A DNA stretch of 64,000 nt from Spinacia oleracea (Eukaryota; Streptophyta; Magnoliopsida; Caryophyllales; Amaranthaceae): positions 9,029,747-9,093,746 of the forward strand of contig NC_079488.1 in the NCBI RefSeq assembly GCF_020520425.1, in the 5' to 3' direction. Below the pieces are notes generated by a model. That model ran no database searches, was not told the origin of the DNA, and saw only the letters and a list, made by a program, of their open reading frames with translations. Shown here one piece after another: positions 10,810-21,169 of this stretch (within the stretch, counting starts at the first letter, position 1; each line of letters opens with the position of its first letter). The position numbers and the translations under genes were made by a program.

Positions 10810-12151
10810 TTGCCTTTTGTGGGTCTTAGCGGGTGCCAGGATGGCGGTGGGCGTGGTTTGGTAAGGAGTTCTCTAATCACTCACTTACGGGATCGTCATT
10901 GTTGCTCTGGTGTGCGGGATGTAACCCGTCATTCCCTTACTACCAATTTGCAGGTTTTTTCTACGGCTGAGGTGACCTTTCGTCGTATGGGAATTTGGTT
11001 ATGTGGAGATTGTTTCAAGACACATACTCATCGTACTAGGTGTCGACATGGCAGTGGTTCTAGTACTGTTTTTGTGGACCCACCTAATTCTAGGGATGGT
11101 ATTATTCGTTTTATTCTCTACGGTATTCAAAAACCACAAGCTCCTACGTCCGAGCTGTCTTCTTCTGATGCGCCTCGAGAACATCAGTTTTCTTTTGATG
11201 TTGCTCTTCTAGACACTATATTGTCTAAGCGGTTGCGTTCTGTGAAATCCATCCCTCCCAAATGTCGTTTGGGTTTTCGCGAGTTCTAAAAGGGGCGCTT
11301 GATAAGGTGATTTGCAGACCAGATAACATCGCTTGTTGGGTTCATTTGCTCGTGTTACCTCTTTGTGTCCTCTCGACTTTTTCTCCGCGAAGTAATCGTG
11401 AGTGTTCCTCTGGTGTTAGGCGGCGACGACAGGAAGAGAGTATCACCTCTGCTATTCGTTCTTGGGGTGAGCCTAGTGGTTCTGAGCAACTTGTCATAGA
11501 CACATTGGCTAGCGTATCTCCATTGGATGTTGACGAAGATCATGATTTGGCGGAGCGTAATATTAAGCAATGCAAGAGAAAGATTTCTGACGGTCACTAC
11601 ACTGCTGCTGTTAAAGTTCTTTCGTCCTCAGGTCTTGCCCCTTACAGTGATGCTACACTTGCAGATTTGCAAGCAAAACACCCTTCCTTTCCGGTCCCTA
11701 CCTTACCGGATATCCCTGTTGATCATCACCTTACTGCTTCCTCCGTTGTTGTGTTGGAGCAGATTAGGGGTTTCCGCGTGGTACTTCGTGCGGTAGAGAT
11801 GGCTTGCGTGCTCAACACCTTTTGGATTGCTTGGGTGGTGCTGCTGTAGCTGTTTCTGATGAGTTGGTGGATGCTATTACTCAGGTAGTTAATCTCTTTC
11901 TTGCTGGAGTGTCCTGGTGAGCTTGGAGGATATATTGCTAGTGCTCCTCTTACGCCACTTGTTAAGCCTGGTGGTGGTATTCGGCCTATTGCTGTGGGCA
12001 CTATTTGGAGGCGCCTTGTTTATAAGGTCGGGGCTGCTTTGATTGGTCCGCGTTTAGGAAACTACTTAGGAGGGCTTCAGTTTGGAGTTAGGGTTCCAGC
12101 AGGTGGTGAGGCCATTCTTCATGCTGTCAATCGTTTGGTTGAGGCTCGTGG
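10810..12151 (+). pseudogene. Non-LTR retrotransposon polyprotein, N-terminal part (unit 1), frameshifted
   Basis: Encodes the region before and at the start of the reverse transcriptase domain. Near the N-terminus is SSLITHLRDRHC, which could be the tail of a C2H2-type finger. It is followed by LCGDCFKTHTHRTRCRHG, a compact Cys/His cluster (CX2CX3HX5C) that looks zinc-binding. The RT domain starts with the ALTPLVKPGGGIRPIAVGT-type block (about 11,950-12,000) and GGEAILHAVN. Relative to the unit 2 copy, one T is missing in the run near 11,275 and one base near 11,769, so the frame is broken twice. The frame then stops at the solo LTR. The upstream start is unclear: the long frame begins with a non-ATG codon near 10,810. 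Function: target-primed reverse transcription of the element. It is not functional here. Confidence 0.75.
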
Positions 12152-15071
12152 TGTAACACCCTAATAATTCCTTGCTTTTATAAAACCATTTTCCAACTTA
12201 AAATAAAGGAATTACTAAAGCATTACCGCCACTGTGATAACGGTTAAGGCTATTACCAGAATTACGCAGCGGAATTTAATGTCAACTAACTTTTAAAAAC
12301 ATAATTAATGAAATATCGAGGCCTCCTACAATTTGGAACCATAATGGCCCAAAACCCAAAGTATAAATAATTCAAACATTTCAAAATAATTAAAGTAAAG
12401 TTAAATAGTTCAAAATACGAAAACATGCAACTCTCTCGATCATCCTAAGCCACATGATTCCGATCTATCAACCTGCTATATTATTCTACTCCCCATCAAT
12501 GCAAGTGCAAATGATAGATCATCATAGGGTCATTAAGGCAAAGGCCATGACCAAAACACACAAAGCACGTAGTCAGCAAAAGCTGAGTACTTACAAGAAT
12601 AGAGTGAACTGAAACTAAAACATGCATCACTCACTAAGTACTAATCAACATGCAAAAGCCATATAATAATTAACAAACAAATCATGAATACAAGACTCGA
12701 CTCTTGACTCGACTCTTGACTCACAATTTAATTAGAATAAGCTTCGAACAGGCCAAAAGAATATTCCATAAATGAAAGGTGATGGGAGCCAACCATACAC
12801 CAAATAATAAATAATAAAATCGGGCCATACCGAGTGTCGGGCCATACCGACGGAATTCCTGCGCATAATATAAATGAAACAACGTCTTGTATCATTAGTA
12901 AGAGTACGAGCTTTCCGGCAAGACTCCCCCCATTGTTCATACTCAAGGTATATACGTTCCAAGAGTTTTGAAGATTGTTCAGGTTGCACTTTACGTTTAT
13001 TAATATTTTATTAAAGGTGAACTCAAGACTCAACAACATGCACACATACAATTAATAAACAACAACCAAAACAATCTTATTTTAGATGCTTTAGGACTTG
13101 TGATCAACAAGGCAAGACACTTGTGAAATTACTACCATGTTCCTCCTCACCAAAGTGAGATTCCACATCATGCCCATTAACATGAGGGTTGTGTCCTTGC
13201 ACGACAAATCCTAATTCATTTTATATAATATTCCCAACTGAACCCTACATGTGCGGTGGCTTACGTGAGCTAACCCTTCACATGTGGTAAAATAAATAGT
13301 ACAACGAAGTACGAATAATTGGCTCAAAGTATGCTAGACATCCCGTACAATAGCATACAAATAAATAATTCATCCCTTGCATGTGAAACAAACCATACAT
13401 GCATAAATATTGAACAACATGATTGACAATGAAATCCATACTCATAATAATCCCAACATGCTTGTTCAATCAACAAATCAATAATTCCAACAATAATAAT
13501 TCACATGATCGTCCACCAAATCAACTATGAATTCAACAAGCTCACGTAATACAATTCACATCCATAAACAATCATGTAATGTCCCTTGACAATTAATGTG
13601 GTCGCCCTAGACTTGTACGTACCTGGAATACCTAAGTACGGGGGCCACTGTGCGAATCACAACTTACTAGAAATCAACTCCTATAAATACAATGGAGAAC
13701 CTTAATTATTATCCATGTTTACTAAATTTCCAGCAACTTTGTTAAGTTTTAAAACATTTGAATTAATTAGAACTTAATTGTTCATTAATAAAATAATCGT
13801 CTCAATCAATCGTTTAAAACCCTAGCCATAAATTAATTAATTTTCATGCATAAAACCATTAAAAATCGACGTTTTAAGTCTTTATAATATTCTGAAAAAT
13901 ATAATTGATTATCATAATTAAATTCATCATCTAATTATGCTAATCAATCACCCATAAGGCTTAGATTAAAACTCCAATCATAGTTTGTAATTAAAACCAT
14001 TAAAACTAATAAAAATTGAAGCTTTAATAAATACTTCAAATCTGAAAATTATAATATTTCAATTCAAAACATCCTTCAATAATTCAAACATACAAATCCT
14101 CAAAATTCGGTGTTCATAACCGATCCCAGCATTTTAATTAAACAAAACCAATAATATTAATATAATTTAAAATACGGAATTGAAATAGAATAGGCAAGGA
14201 AGAAGAGAATTATACTAATCCGGCCTATAGCACGGAACAACCACGAATTTAAGTGATTGGGCGAAAAAGATTGAACAACGAACAAAAACAACACACACAC
14301 ACGTTCCGTGTGTGCGCGCGCGGGTAGGATCGAAGGCAGGCACAGCAGCAGCAGCTGGCACGCGGGACAAGAGGGCGAGCAAGAGAGTGAGGCGAGGGGT
14401 GTGTGGCTGGGCGAGAGCAGCGCACACAGCAACAGCAATAGCACACAGTAGCAGCGCGCAAGGGGAAGGGCGAGCGCTGCGCGAGGGACAAGAGGGCGAG
14501 CAAAATTACTATAGTAGGATTTTAGAACGCTCATAACTTTTAATCTACAATTTGGAATTGATTGATTCTTGAGGAAAAGTTCAAGAACCTTTCGAGATCT
14601 ACAACTTTGAAGGAGAAACCTTTTTCTGAAAACGAACAGAAGTAGGAGAAAAACTGCCAAACATAAGTTCGACGAAAGAAAGAAGAATTTAGGGTTAGGG
14701 TTTTGTTTTTAGGTTTAATGAATAATCGGGAGCGATTTTGAGGGTGAGCACCTATATTTATAGACTTAGGAAACTCAAAGATGGGCTAGGCTTTAGGATT
14801 CCCTTTCGGGCTTCATTAAATATAGGATGGGCTTGTTTAATTTGTTTGGACTTGAACTTGGAATTGAATTGGGCTAGATTCATTTAAAATCGTTTTACTT
14901 TTCAAACCCAATTAAATTCCCAACATTAAATAATAAATTTGTTTAATATTCTAATAAAATAAAATACATTTAAATAACATTTAAATGCGTTTTCAATTCT
15001 AAAATCATAAAAATACTTTATAAATATAATAAAATATATTTATAAAATACAGAAAAATACGAGGTATTACA
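12152..15071 (-). mobile_element. Solo LTR of a Ty3/gypsy element (probably Tekay/Del chromovirus type), 2920 bp
   Basis: Begins TGTAACACCC and ends GGTATTACA, so it has TG...CA ends, and is flanked on both sides by the 5-bp duplication CGTGG (12,147-12,151 and 15,072-15,076). It has no coding region and no internal PBS or polypurine tract, as expected for a solo LTR left by recombination between two LTRs. Minus orientation is preferred: read that way it starts TGTAATACC, has a TATAAATA box about 310 bp in, and ends GGGTGTTACA, a common Tekay LTR form. A GC-rich tract with an (AC)n run lies at 14,290-14,500. The short frames inside it are not genes. The lineage is inference. Confidence 0.85.
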
Positions 15072-16889
15072 CGTGGGGATGATGTTGGCCTCTCTATGTT
15101 ATTGGTGGATTTTCAGAATGCGTTCAATTTAGTTGATCGATCGGCTATGTTGCGTGAGGTTCGGCTACATTGTCCTGCTCTTTCGCGTTGGGTTGAATTC
15201 TGCTACGCTTCTCCAGCGCGGCTGTATTATGGGGAGCATACCTTGTGGTTTTGTCAAGGTGTGCAGCAAGGGGATCCTCTCGGTCCTTTGCTTTTTTCTC
15301 TGGTTCTACATCCATTGGTGTGTCGAATCAGAGACTCTTTTGATCTATCTCTTCAGGCTTGGTACTTGGACGATGGCACTATCGTTGGTGACACTTTGGT
15401 GGTTGGAAAGGTCTTGGAGTTGATTTTGGAGGAGGGTCCTCATTTAGGTCTCCATGTTAATGTTGAGAAGACAGAGGTGTTCTGGCCTTCGGAGGACCCA
15501 CGCAGTCGTCTAGAGGGTGTCTTTCCTTCGGATATTGCTCGTCCTGCGCTTGGTGTTAAGTTGCTTGGTGGTCCAGTCAGTACGGATTCCTCTTTTTGTA
15601 AGGAGTTGGTTTCGCAACGTGTGTCGAAGACTGTTGTGTTTATGGATGCTGTAGCTAAGCTTAATGATCCCTAGTGTGAGTTGTTGCTTCTTCGTGCGTG
15701 TACTGGAGTTTCTAAACTCTACTTTGCTATGCGCACTTGTCCGCCTCATCTTTTCGAAGCAGCCCAATTATCTTTTGATGTGGCTCTTCGGGCTTCTTTG
15801 GAGCGTATCGTGACTTCTTCGGGACCTGGGTTCGGTGACTGGCAATGGCGTCTTGCCACCTTGCCTTATTCTTATGTAGGATTGGGTGTTTATTCAGCTG
15901 GTGATGTTCGGCATTATGCTTTTCTTGCATCCCGTTTGCAGTCTTCTAGTTTGCAGGATTCGCTTCTTCGGCTTTCAGGTGTTGATGGTCCGGGATCGGC
16001 CTTTGATGATGCTCTTGGTCTTTTCAATAGGACCGTGGAGACCGACCTTATGAGTAGCCCTAGTGAGATCGCTGCCCCCACACTCATGAAGAAATTGGCA
16101 GACATATATTTCACGAAGGTTACTGCTGATGCGGAATCCGCCTATTCCTAATCTTCACGCCAGGTTTCCCTATGGAAATCACAGCAGGGGGATCACTCCT
16201 CATCTTGGTTGCGGGCAGTCCCCATCTCAGGTTTAGGCCAGACTATGAACGGTAAGACTTATCGTTCGGTTCTTTGCTATCGGTTGGGTATTCCGTTGTT
16301 CTCTGATTCGACGCCGTGTTCTTCTTGCTCTCGGGTTTTTGATGGGGACATTTATGGGGATCATGCCGTGTCTTGTGCTGGGATTGTGGGTATCAAACAT
16401 CGACATAATGTTGTTCGTGATACCCTTTTGGATATTTGCTATCGGTCGGGGATTTCTGCTCGCAAGGAGGTTGATGTTGGGCTGACTAGTGAGAGTGATG
16501 GAGCTCTTCGTCCTGCAGATATATTACTTTATTCATGGGATGGCGGTCTAAATGTGTGTGTTGACTTGACTGGGTCTTCACCTATGACGCAATCGGGGTT
16601 GTCAGGCTTCGTTCCTGGCCGGGTTGTGGCGGTTGCAGCGCAGCGGAAGCAGGATAAGTATGCGGCACGTTGTAGGGCTTTGGGTTACGGTTTCTTTCCT
16701 TTTTCCTTCTCTTCTTTTGGGGAATTAGAGAAAGGGGCTGTTTCTTTGGTGAAGCGGGTCCAGACGTACTCCAGGGCTCAAGACATTGGGGCACGGGCAG
16801 CTGCCCACTTTTTCAGCAGGATCGGGTTCGCCATAGCTAGAGGAGTGGGGGCCCAGATTGTATCTCGGCTCCCCTCCAACTTCTTGTAG
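15072..16889 (+). pseudogene. Non-LTR retrotransposon RT core plus restriction-like endonuclease domain (unit 1)
   Basis: Continues the polyprotein after the solo LTR. RT motifs: LLVDFQNAFN (first catalytic Asp, about 15,100), QGVQQGDPLGPLLFSL (about 15,255) and YLDDGT (YxDD, about 15,360). A roughly 250-residue thumb/linker follows. At 16,317-16,376 is a CX2CX11HX3C zinc cluster (CSSCSRVFDGDIYGDHAVSC), then RHN, then RPAD followed by 14 residues and Asp (16,509-16,565). That matches the RPD-X12-14-D/E core of the restriction-like endonuclease of R2-type elements. The frame ends at 16,889. Two in-frame stops, at 15,672-15,674 and 16,149-16,151, inactivate it; the first reads CAG in unit 2. 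The (TAA)n tail starts 50 bp downstream. Confidence 0.82.
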
Positions 16890-16940
16890 TTCACCTGATC
16901 TTTGTAGTTTGTTAAGCTTGTAACGTTTTGGTGTTTTTCC

Positions 16941-16996
<56 letters not shown>
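16941..16996 (+). repeat. (TAA)n tail of the unit 1 non-LTR element
   Basis: Eighteen or so uninterrupted TAA/ATA triplets directly after the 3' UTR of the element. The same tail is present in unit 2 at 53,542-53,591. A short-repeat tail, not poly(A), sets the element apart from plant L1 LINEs. The long 'polyisoleucine' frame on the other strand is an artefact of it. Confidence 0.9.
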
Positions 16997-17442
16997 CAAT
17001 AGTTAGGAGGGCGGAGTTTTAGGGGCAATTTAGGTTTAGGGTGTTTGGGCTGGTGGTTGGCAGGTCGTTGTGTCGGTGGTTTCGATACTAAATATACTTG
17101 GGAGTACATATTTTTTAGAGGTCGTACTTTGTCAATCAGAAGAGTAGCGTCAAAAGGGGTTAAGGAACAAACTCTCCTCCTTAATGTTGTGAAGTACGGA
17201 GTATGAAGTACTAAATTGTGGATTAAGGAAAGGGGTGTTTTATCATTAGCTTTAAGTTGAGATCAGGCACGGTCCAATGTAAGTGGAGGCCCTATGCTAA
17301 ATATCAAAGTTAATTATGCCCTCAATTCAAAGGCCTCGTCTTTTTTTTTTCATTGACTAATGAAGAAGGAAAAGTAAATGTTAAATACGGGCCTGGGCCA
17401 CGCCCGTCACAAAGAGAGAGAGTCCACGTAACAAGTCCAAAT
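16997..17442. other. Flank between the non-LTR tail and the 1028-bp element (unit 1)
   Basis: No gene recognised. The first 100 bp are G/T-rich like the 5' leader of the non-LTR element; the rest is mixed, with ATACTTGGGAGTACATATTTT and GAAGTACGGAGTATGAAGTAC words. It is copied almost unchanged in unit 2 (53,592-54,036). Confidence 0.45.
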
Positions 17443-17452
17443 GAGGTTTCAC

Positions 17453-18480
17453 GGCCAATTGACCAAATGGGTGTAAAAGTTAACATCCTTTTGCCACTTG
17501 GGTATAAAAGTTATCAACGGCGACATTTGGGTATAAAAGTTAACACACGGCGACGTTTTCACCTATTTTTTGGTCGAAACTCGTGCGTGTCATGCATTGT
17601 CCCAAACTCACGCGTGTAATTCATTTTTCTCCTTTTTTAAATTATTTTACTTACTTTTTTTCCAATTCAATGACTTCTCTTATTTACAGAGTTTAGTTAC
17701 TTTTTATTATTTTTTCTCCCTTCATTTCTACTCTTTATTTCTCTGTTCTCACTATTTTGACTTATTAACAAAGATGATTAGGTTTGTACAACTTTTATGT
17801 CTTTTGGGTTGTATTTTGTTTAATCAAATTAGCTTATTTATTTGTTATGATCAAGTCAATACTTAATTAGTGTGTACCGGATTTTATAGATAAATTACTT
17901 GAGCACAAGATCCCTTTTATGAATGTTTGGTGTGCTAAACAATTGCTTGAGCATATGTAGTACTAACTTTATTTTGTTACATTTAATTTAATACAAACCA
18001 AATATTTGTTCAACTTCTCTTTAAATTAAATAAAATAAAATAAACTCTAACGAATTTTTACCAGTGTAATTATAAATACTAGTTCAACGATAATCGAGCT
18101 AATTATCATAATTTGAATGAGTAGAAAATAAAATAAAATAAATGGAGAAACAATAAAATAAGGTAGAAAAATAAAGTAAATGGGTAGAAATCATTTATAT
18201 TGAATTAAATAGGTAGAAACATAAGAGAATGAAGAAAAACAAATTAAATGGGTTAGAAATAATAAAAGAAGGCATAAAACCATATTAGATGGTTGAAATA
18301 CTAAAAACAAGCATAAAACCGAATGAAATGGGGCAGTGTATGACACGCGCAAGTTTCGATGAAAAAATAGGTGAAAACGTCGCCGTGTGTTAACTTTTAT
18401 ACCCAAATGTCGCCGTTGATAAATTTTATACCCAGGTGGTAAAAGGGTGTTAACTTTTACACCCATTTGGTCAATTGGCC
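17453..18480. mobile_element. Mutator-like non-autonomous element (1028 bp), unit 1 copy
   Basis: Long terminal inverted repeats of about 150 bp: the left end starts GGCCAATTGACCAAATGGGT and the right end is its complement. They are flanked by a 10-bp imperfect duplication, GAGGTTTCAC (17,443-17,452) and GAGGTTCCAC (18,481-18,490). Inside each arm the word GGGTATAAAAGTTAACA is repeated three times. The centre is AT-rich and has no transposase. A 9-10 bp duplication with long inverted repeats fits the Mutator superfamily. Confidence 0.82.
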
Positions 18481-18490
18481 GAGGTTCCAC

Positions 18491-18919
18491 CTTAAAACCA
18501 TATGGCAATAAGGGGAGTAGCCCCTTTGCCTTATTAATTGTTTAACTCTCTTCTCTTTTATCAATGTGGGACTCTCACACGTGATGTTTCATGGGTCAGA
18601 TCTTAACACTTCCCCTCACGTGTGAGGTCCCTTTTCAATATGGGTCACATGTGATTTTTAATGGGTCAGAGTTTCTTTTATCACTCCCCCTCACATGGAT
18701 CCCGTTCAGTTGGCCCAGAATACAGTACAGTAAGGTCACAGCTTAAACTTTTGGCTGAGTTGGTCCTTATGACATGGTATCAGAGTCAACGTGAAGCAAA
18801 AGTCACGGGTTCAAATCTCAACCACCCCTCCTTCCAAAGTGGAATATTTCGCGCTAGGTATGAGGAGGCCTACGCTGCATCCACGCTTCAAGCCCAAAGG
18901 GCTTTCATGTGAGGGGGCG
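18491..18919 (+). mobile_element. TRIM/SMART-like miniature LTR element fragment (unit 1)
   Basis: Contains words typical of miniature LTR elements: GTGGGACTCTCACACGTGATG, ACTTCCCCTCACGTGTGAGG, then CTTATGACA followed by TGGTATCAGAG (about 18,771), which is the primer-binding site for initiator Met tRNA. A short non-coding interior ends in the purine tract GTGAGGGGGCG just before the 72-bp LTR at 18,920. The left LTR is diverged, so the outer boundary is not fixed. The element encodes nothing. Confidence 0.6.
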
Positions 18920-18991
18920 TGATAGAGTATAAAACTTATCATGGGGCTTCAACCATCAGCTTAAACTTTTGGTTGAGTTGGTCTTATGACA
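18920..18991 (+). repeat. 72-bp TRIM LTR followed by Met-tRNA primer-binding site (unit 1)
   Basis: Starts TGATAGAGTATAAA and ends CTTATGACA (TG...CA). It is preceded by a GTGAGGGGGCG polypurine tract and followed at once by TGGTATCAGAG. Only about 35 bp of the next internal region survive, because the tandem-duplication junction cuts it at about 19,026. Confidence 0.7.
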
Positions 18992-19187
18992 TGGTATCAG
19001 AGACAACGTGACGCAAAGGTCACGGGTTTGGTGTTGTGTTGGGTGGCAGTGTGTGGTTGTTGCGTTGTGAGACATTTCAGTTTCGGTCAGTGTTAGTTTC
19101 CAGAAGTTTGGCAGTTTCGGTGAGTTCCGTTTCAGATTCAGTGCGGTTGAAGTGCTTTGATATGGCGGCTTCTGTGGAGAAGTTTCA

Positions 19188-20264
19188 TTGCCTTTTGTGG
19201 GTCTTAGCGGGTGCCAGGATGGCGGTGGGCGTGGTTTGGTAAGGAGTTCTCTAATCACTCACTTACAGGATCATCATTGTTGCTCTGGTGTGCGGGATGT
19301 AACCCGTCATTCCCTTACTACCAATTTGCAGGTTTTTTCTACGGCTGAGGTGACCTTTCGTCGTATGGGAATTTGGTTATGTGGAGATTGTTTCAAGACA
19401 CATACTCATCGTGCTAGGTGTCGACATGGCAGTGGTTCTAGTACTGTTTTTGTGGACCCACCTAATTCTGGGGATGGTATTATTCGTTTTATTCTCTACG
19501 GTATTCAAAAACCACAAGCTCCTACGTCCGAGCTGTCTTCTTCTGATGCGCCTCGAGAACATCATTTTTCTTTTGATGTTGCTCTTCTAGACACTATATT
19601 GTCTAAGTGGTTGCGTTCTGTGAAATCCATCCCTCCCAAATGTCGTTTGGGTTTTTCGCGAGTTCTAAAAGGGGCCCTTGATAAGGTGATTTGCAGACCA
19701 GATGACATCGCTTGTTGGGTTCAGTTGCTCGTGTTACCTCTTTGTGTCCTCTCGACTTTTTCTCCGCGAAGTAATCGTGAGTGTTCCTCTGGTGTTAGGC
19801 GGCGACGACAGGAAGAGAGTATCACCTCTGCTATTCGTTCTTGGGGTGAGCCTGGTGGTTCTGAGAAACTTGTCATAGACACATTGGCTAGCGTATCTCC
19901 ATTGGATGTTGACGAAGACCATGATTTGGCGGAGCGTAATATTAAGCAATGCAAGAGAAAGATTTCTGACGGTCACTACACTGCTGCTGTTAGAGTTCTT
20001 TCGTCCTCAGGTCTTGCCCCTTACAGTGATGCTACTCTTGCAGATTTGCAAGCAAAACACCATTCCTTTCCGGTCCCTACCTTACCGGATATCCCTGTTG
20101 ATCATCACCTTACTGCTTCCTCCGTTGTTGTGTTGGAGCAGATTAGGGGCTTTCCGCGTGGTACTTCGTGCGGTAGAGATGGCTTGCGTGCTCAACACCT
20201 TTTGGATTGCTTGGGTGGTGCTGCTGTAGCTGTTTCTGATGAGTTGGTGGATGCTATTACTCAG
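19188..20264 (+). pseudogene. Non-LTR retrotransposon polyprotein, N-terminal part (unit 2)
   Basis: Same region as the unit 1 copy at 10,810, but with an open frame across both sites where unit 1 has lost a base. It carries the LCGDCFKTHTHRARCRHG Cys/His cluster, a basic GVRRRRQEE stretch and the FPRGTSCGRDGLRAQHLLD block that leads into the reverse transcriptase. The frame is cut at 20,264 by a 640-bp insertion absent from unit 1, which provides the empty site. A clear ATG start is not apparent. Confidence 0.72.
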
Positions 20265-20904
20265 CTCGTTCATGTTCGTTCATTTATTAAATGAGCCGAG
20301 CTTGAACAACTTTTGAAGCTCGCTTAATAAACGAGCTTGAACATGAACATAGGTATGCTCGTTCATTTAAGTTCATGAACAACTCGTTCATTTATGTTCA
20401 TGAACAACTCGTTCATTTATGTTCGTGAACAAGTTCGTCTGGTTATGTTATGTATCATATTTTACCATATATACGTTTTTCAAATATAAATAAAAATCAT
20501 GTTTTTGACTTTTGGAACCTATAATAGGATAAAAATATTTGAAATAAAATTTTAATTGCTAAATTAGTGCTTTTTGACTCTTTCTAAATTATTAGTTTGT
20601 TTATCAAATAAAGAAATGTATACTTTAATCTTTATTATTAGATATAATGATAATTTGTTAGATTTTCAAGTGGTTATACTCTAAAGCTCGTTTAAGAAAG
20701 CTCGTTTATAAACTCGGCTCGATTAATAAATGAGCCGTTCACGAACAGTTCACGAACACAAAATCTTTTAAGCGAACCGAGCTTGAACAAATTTTTGAGC
20801 TCGGTTAAAAGCTCGGGCTCGGGCTCGAGCTCGCATAAGTTAAATGAACATGAACATGAACAGGGTAAAGCTCGGCTTGGCTCGGTTCGTTTACACCCCT
20901 ACAG
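20265..20904. mobile_element. 640-bp insertion, probable non-autonomous DNA transposon
   Basis: Present in unit 2 only; unit 1 has the empty site at 11,884/11,885. It is dominated by palindromic words built on CTCGTTCATG, GAACATGAACA, GAGCCGAGCTTGAACAA and AATAAACGAGC, with an AT-rich centre. It ends CGTTTACACCCCTACAG, the complement of the GGGGTGTAAACG end seen in many plant hAT-like elements, but its left end does not match. It may therefore be truncated, or not a simple inverted-repeat element. Only a few bases (CAG) are shared at the two edges, so there is no clear target duplication. Non-coding. Confidence 0.6.
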
Positions 20905-21169
20905 GTAGTTAATCTCTTTCTTGCTGGAGTGTCCTGGTGAGCTTGGAGGATATATTGCTAGTGCTCCTCTTACGCCACTTGTTAATCCTGGTGGTGGTAT
21001 TCGGCCTATTGCTGTGGGCACTATTTGGAGGCGCCTTTTTTATAAGGTTGGGGCTGCTTTGATTGGTCCGCGTTTAGGAAACTACTTAGGAGGTTCAGTT
21101 TGGAGTTAGGGTTCCAGCAGGTGGTGAGGCCATTCTTCATGCTGTCAATCGTTTGGTTGAGGCTCGTGG
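20905..21169 (+). pseudogene. Non-LTR retrotransposon RT N-terminal segment (unit 2)
   Basis: Resumes the polyprotein between the 640-bp insertion and the solo LTR. It encodes the ASAPLTPLVNPGGGIRPIAV block of the RT fingers. Two bases are missing relative to unit 1 near 21,091 (GGAGGTTCAG against GGAGGGCTTCAG), which shifts the frame before the solo LTR. Confidence 0.7.

Larger units (their letters stand above)
9975..16996 (+). mobile_element. Non-LTR retrotransposon, unit 1 copy, interrupted by a solo LTR
   Basis: A sudden switch from AT-rich to TG/GC-rich sequence near 9975 marks the probable 5' end. The element ends in a (TAA)n tail at 16,941-16,996. It encodes a reverse transcriptase (motifs given in the gene entries) with a CCHC and restriction-like endonuclease block at the C-terminus, not the N-terminal APE endonuclease of plant L1 elements. 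A 2920-bp solo LTR splits it at 12,152. The 5' leader (about 9975-10,800) has no stable long frame and many GGTGTTGTG/TTTCGG repeats. A sister copy lies in unit 2. No flanking target duplication could be recognised; the clade is not settled. Confidence 0.75.
10644..19026. repeat. Tandem segmental duplication, unit 1 (about 8.4 kb)
   Basis: From GGTGTTGTGTTGGGTGG at 10,644 to the CACGGGTT word at about 19,026, this block reappears directly downstream as unit 2 starting at 19,030, and continues after the nested insertion at 53,140-55,611. Both units share the non-LTR element, the solo LTR at the identical base with the same CGTGG duplication, the 1028-bp Mutator-like element and the start of a TRIM element. 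Shared nested insertions mean the block was duplicated as a whole. Confidence 0.92.

Noticed and set aside
12728..13051. 107-residue minus-strand frame, repeated at 21,492-21,815
   Set aside because: It lies within the solo LTR in both units and has no domain; conservation comes from the recent duplication.
16778..16999. Polyisoleucine frame (also 53,379-53,594)
   Set aside because: It is the translation of the (TAA)n tail of the non-LTR element on the opposite strand.
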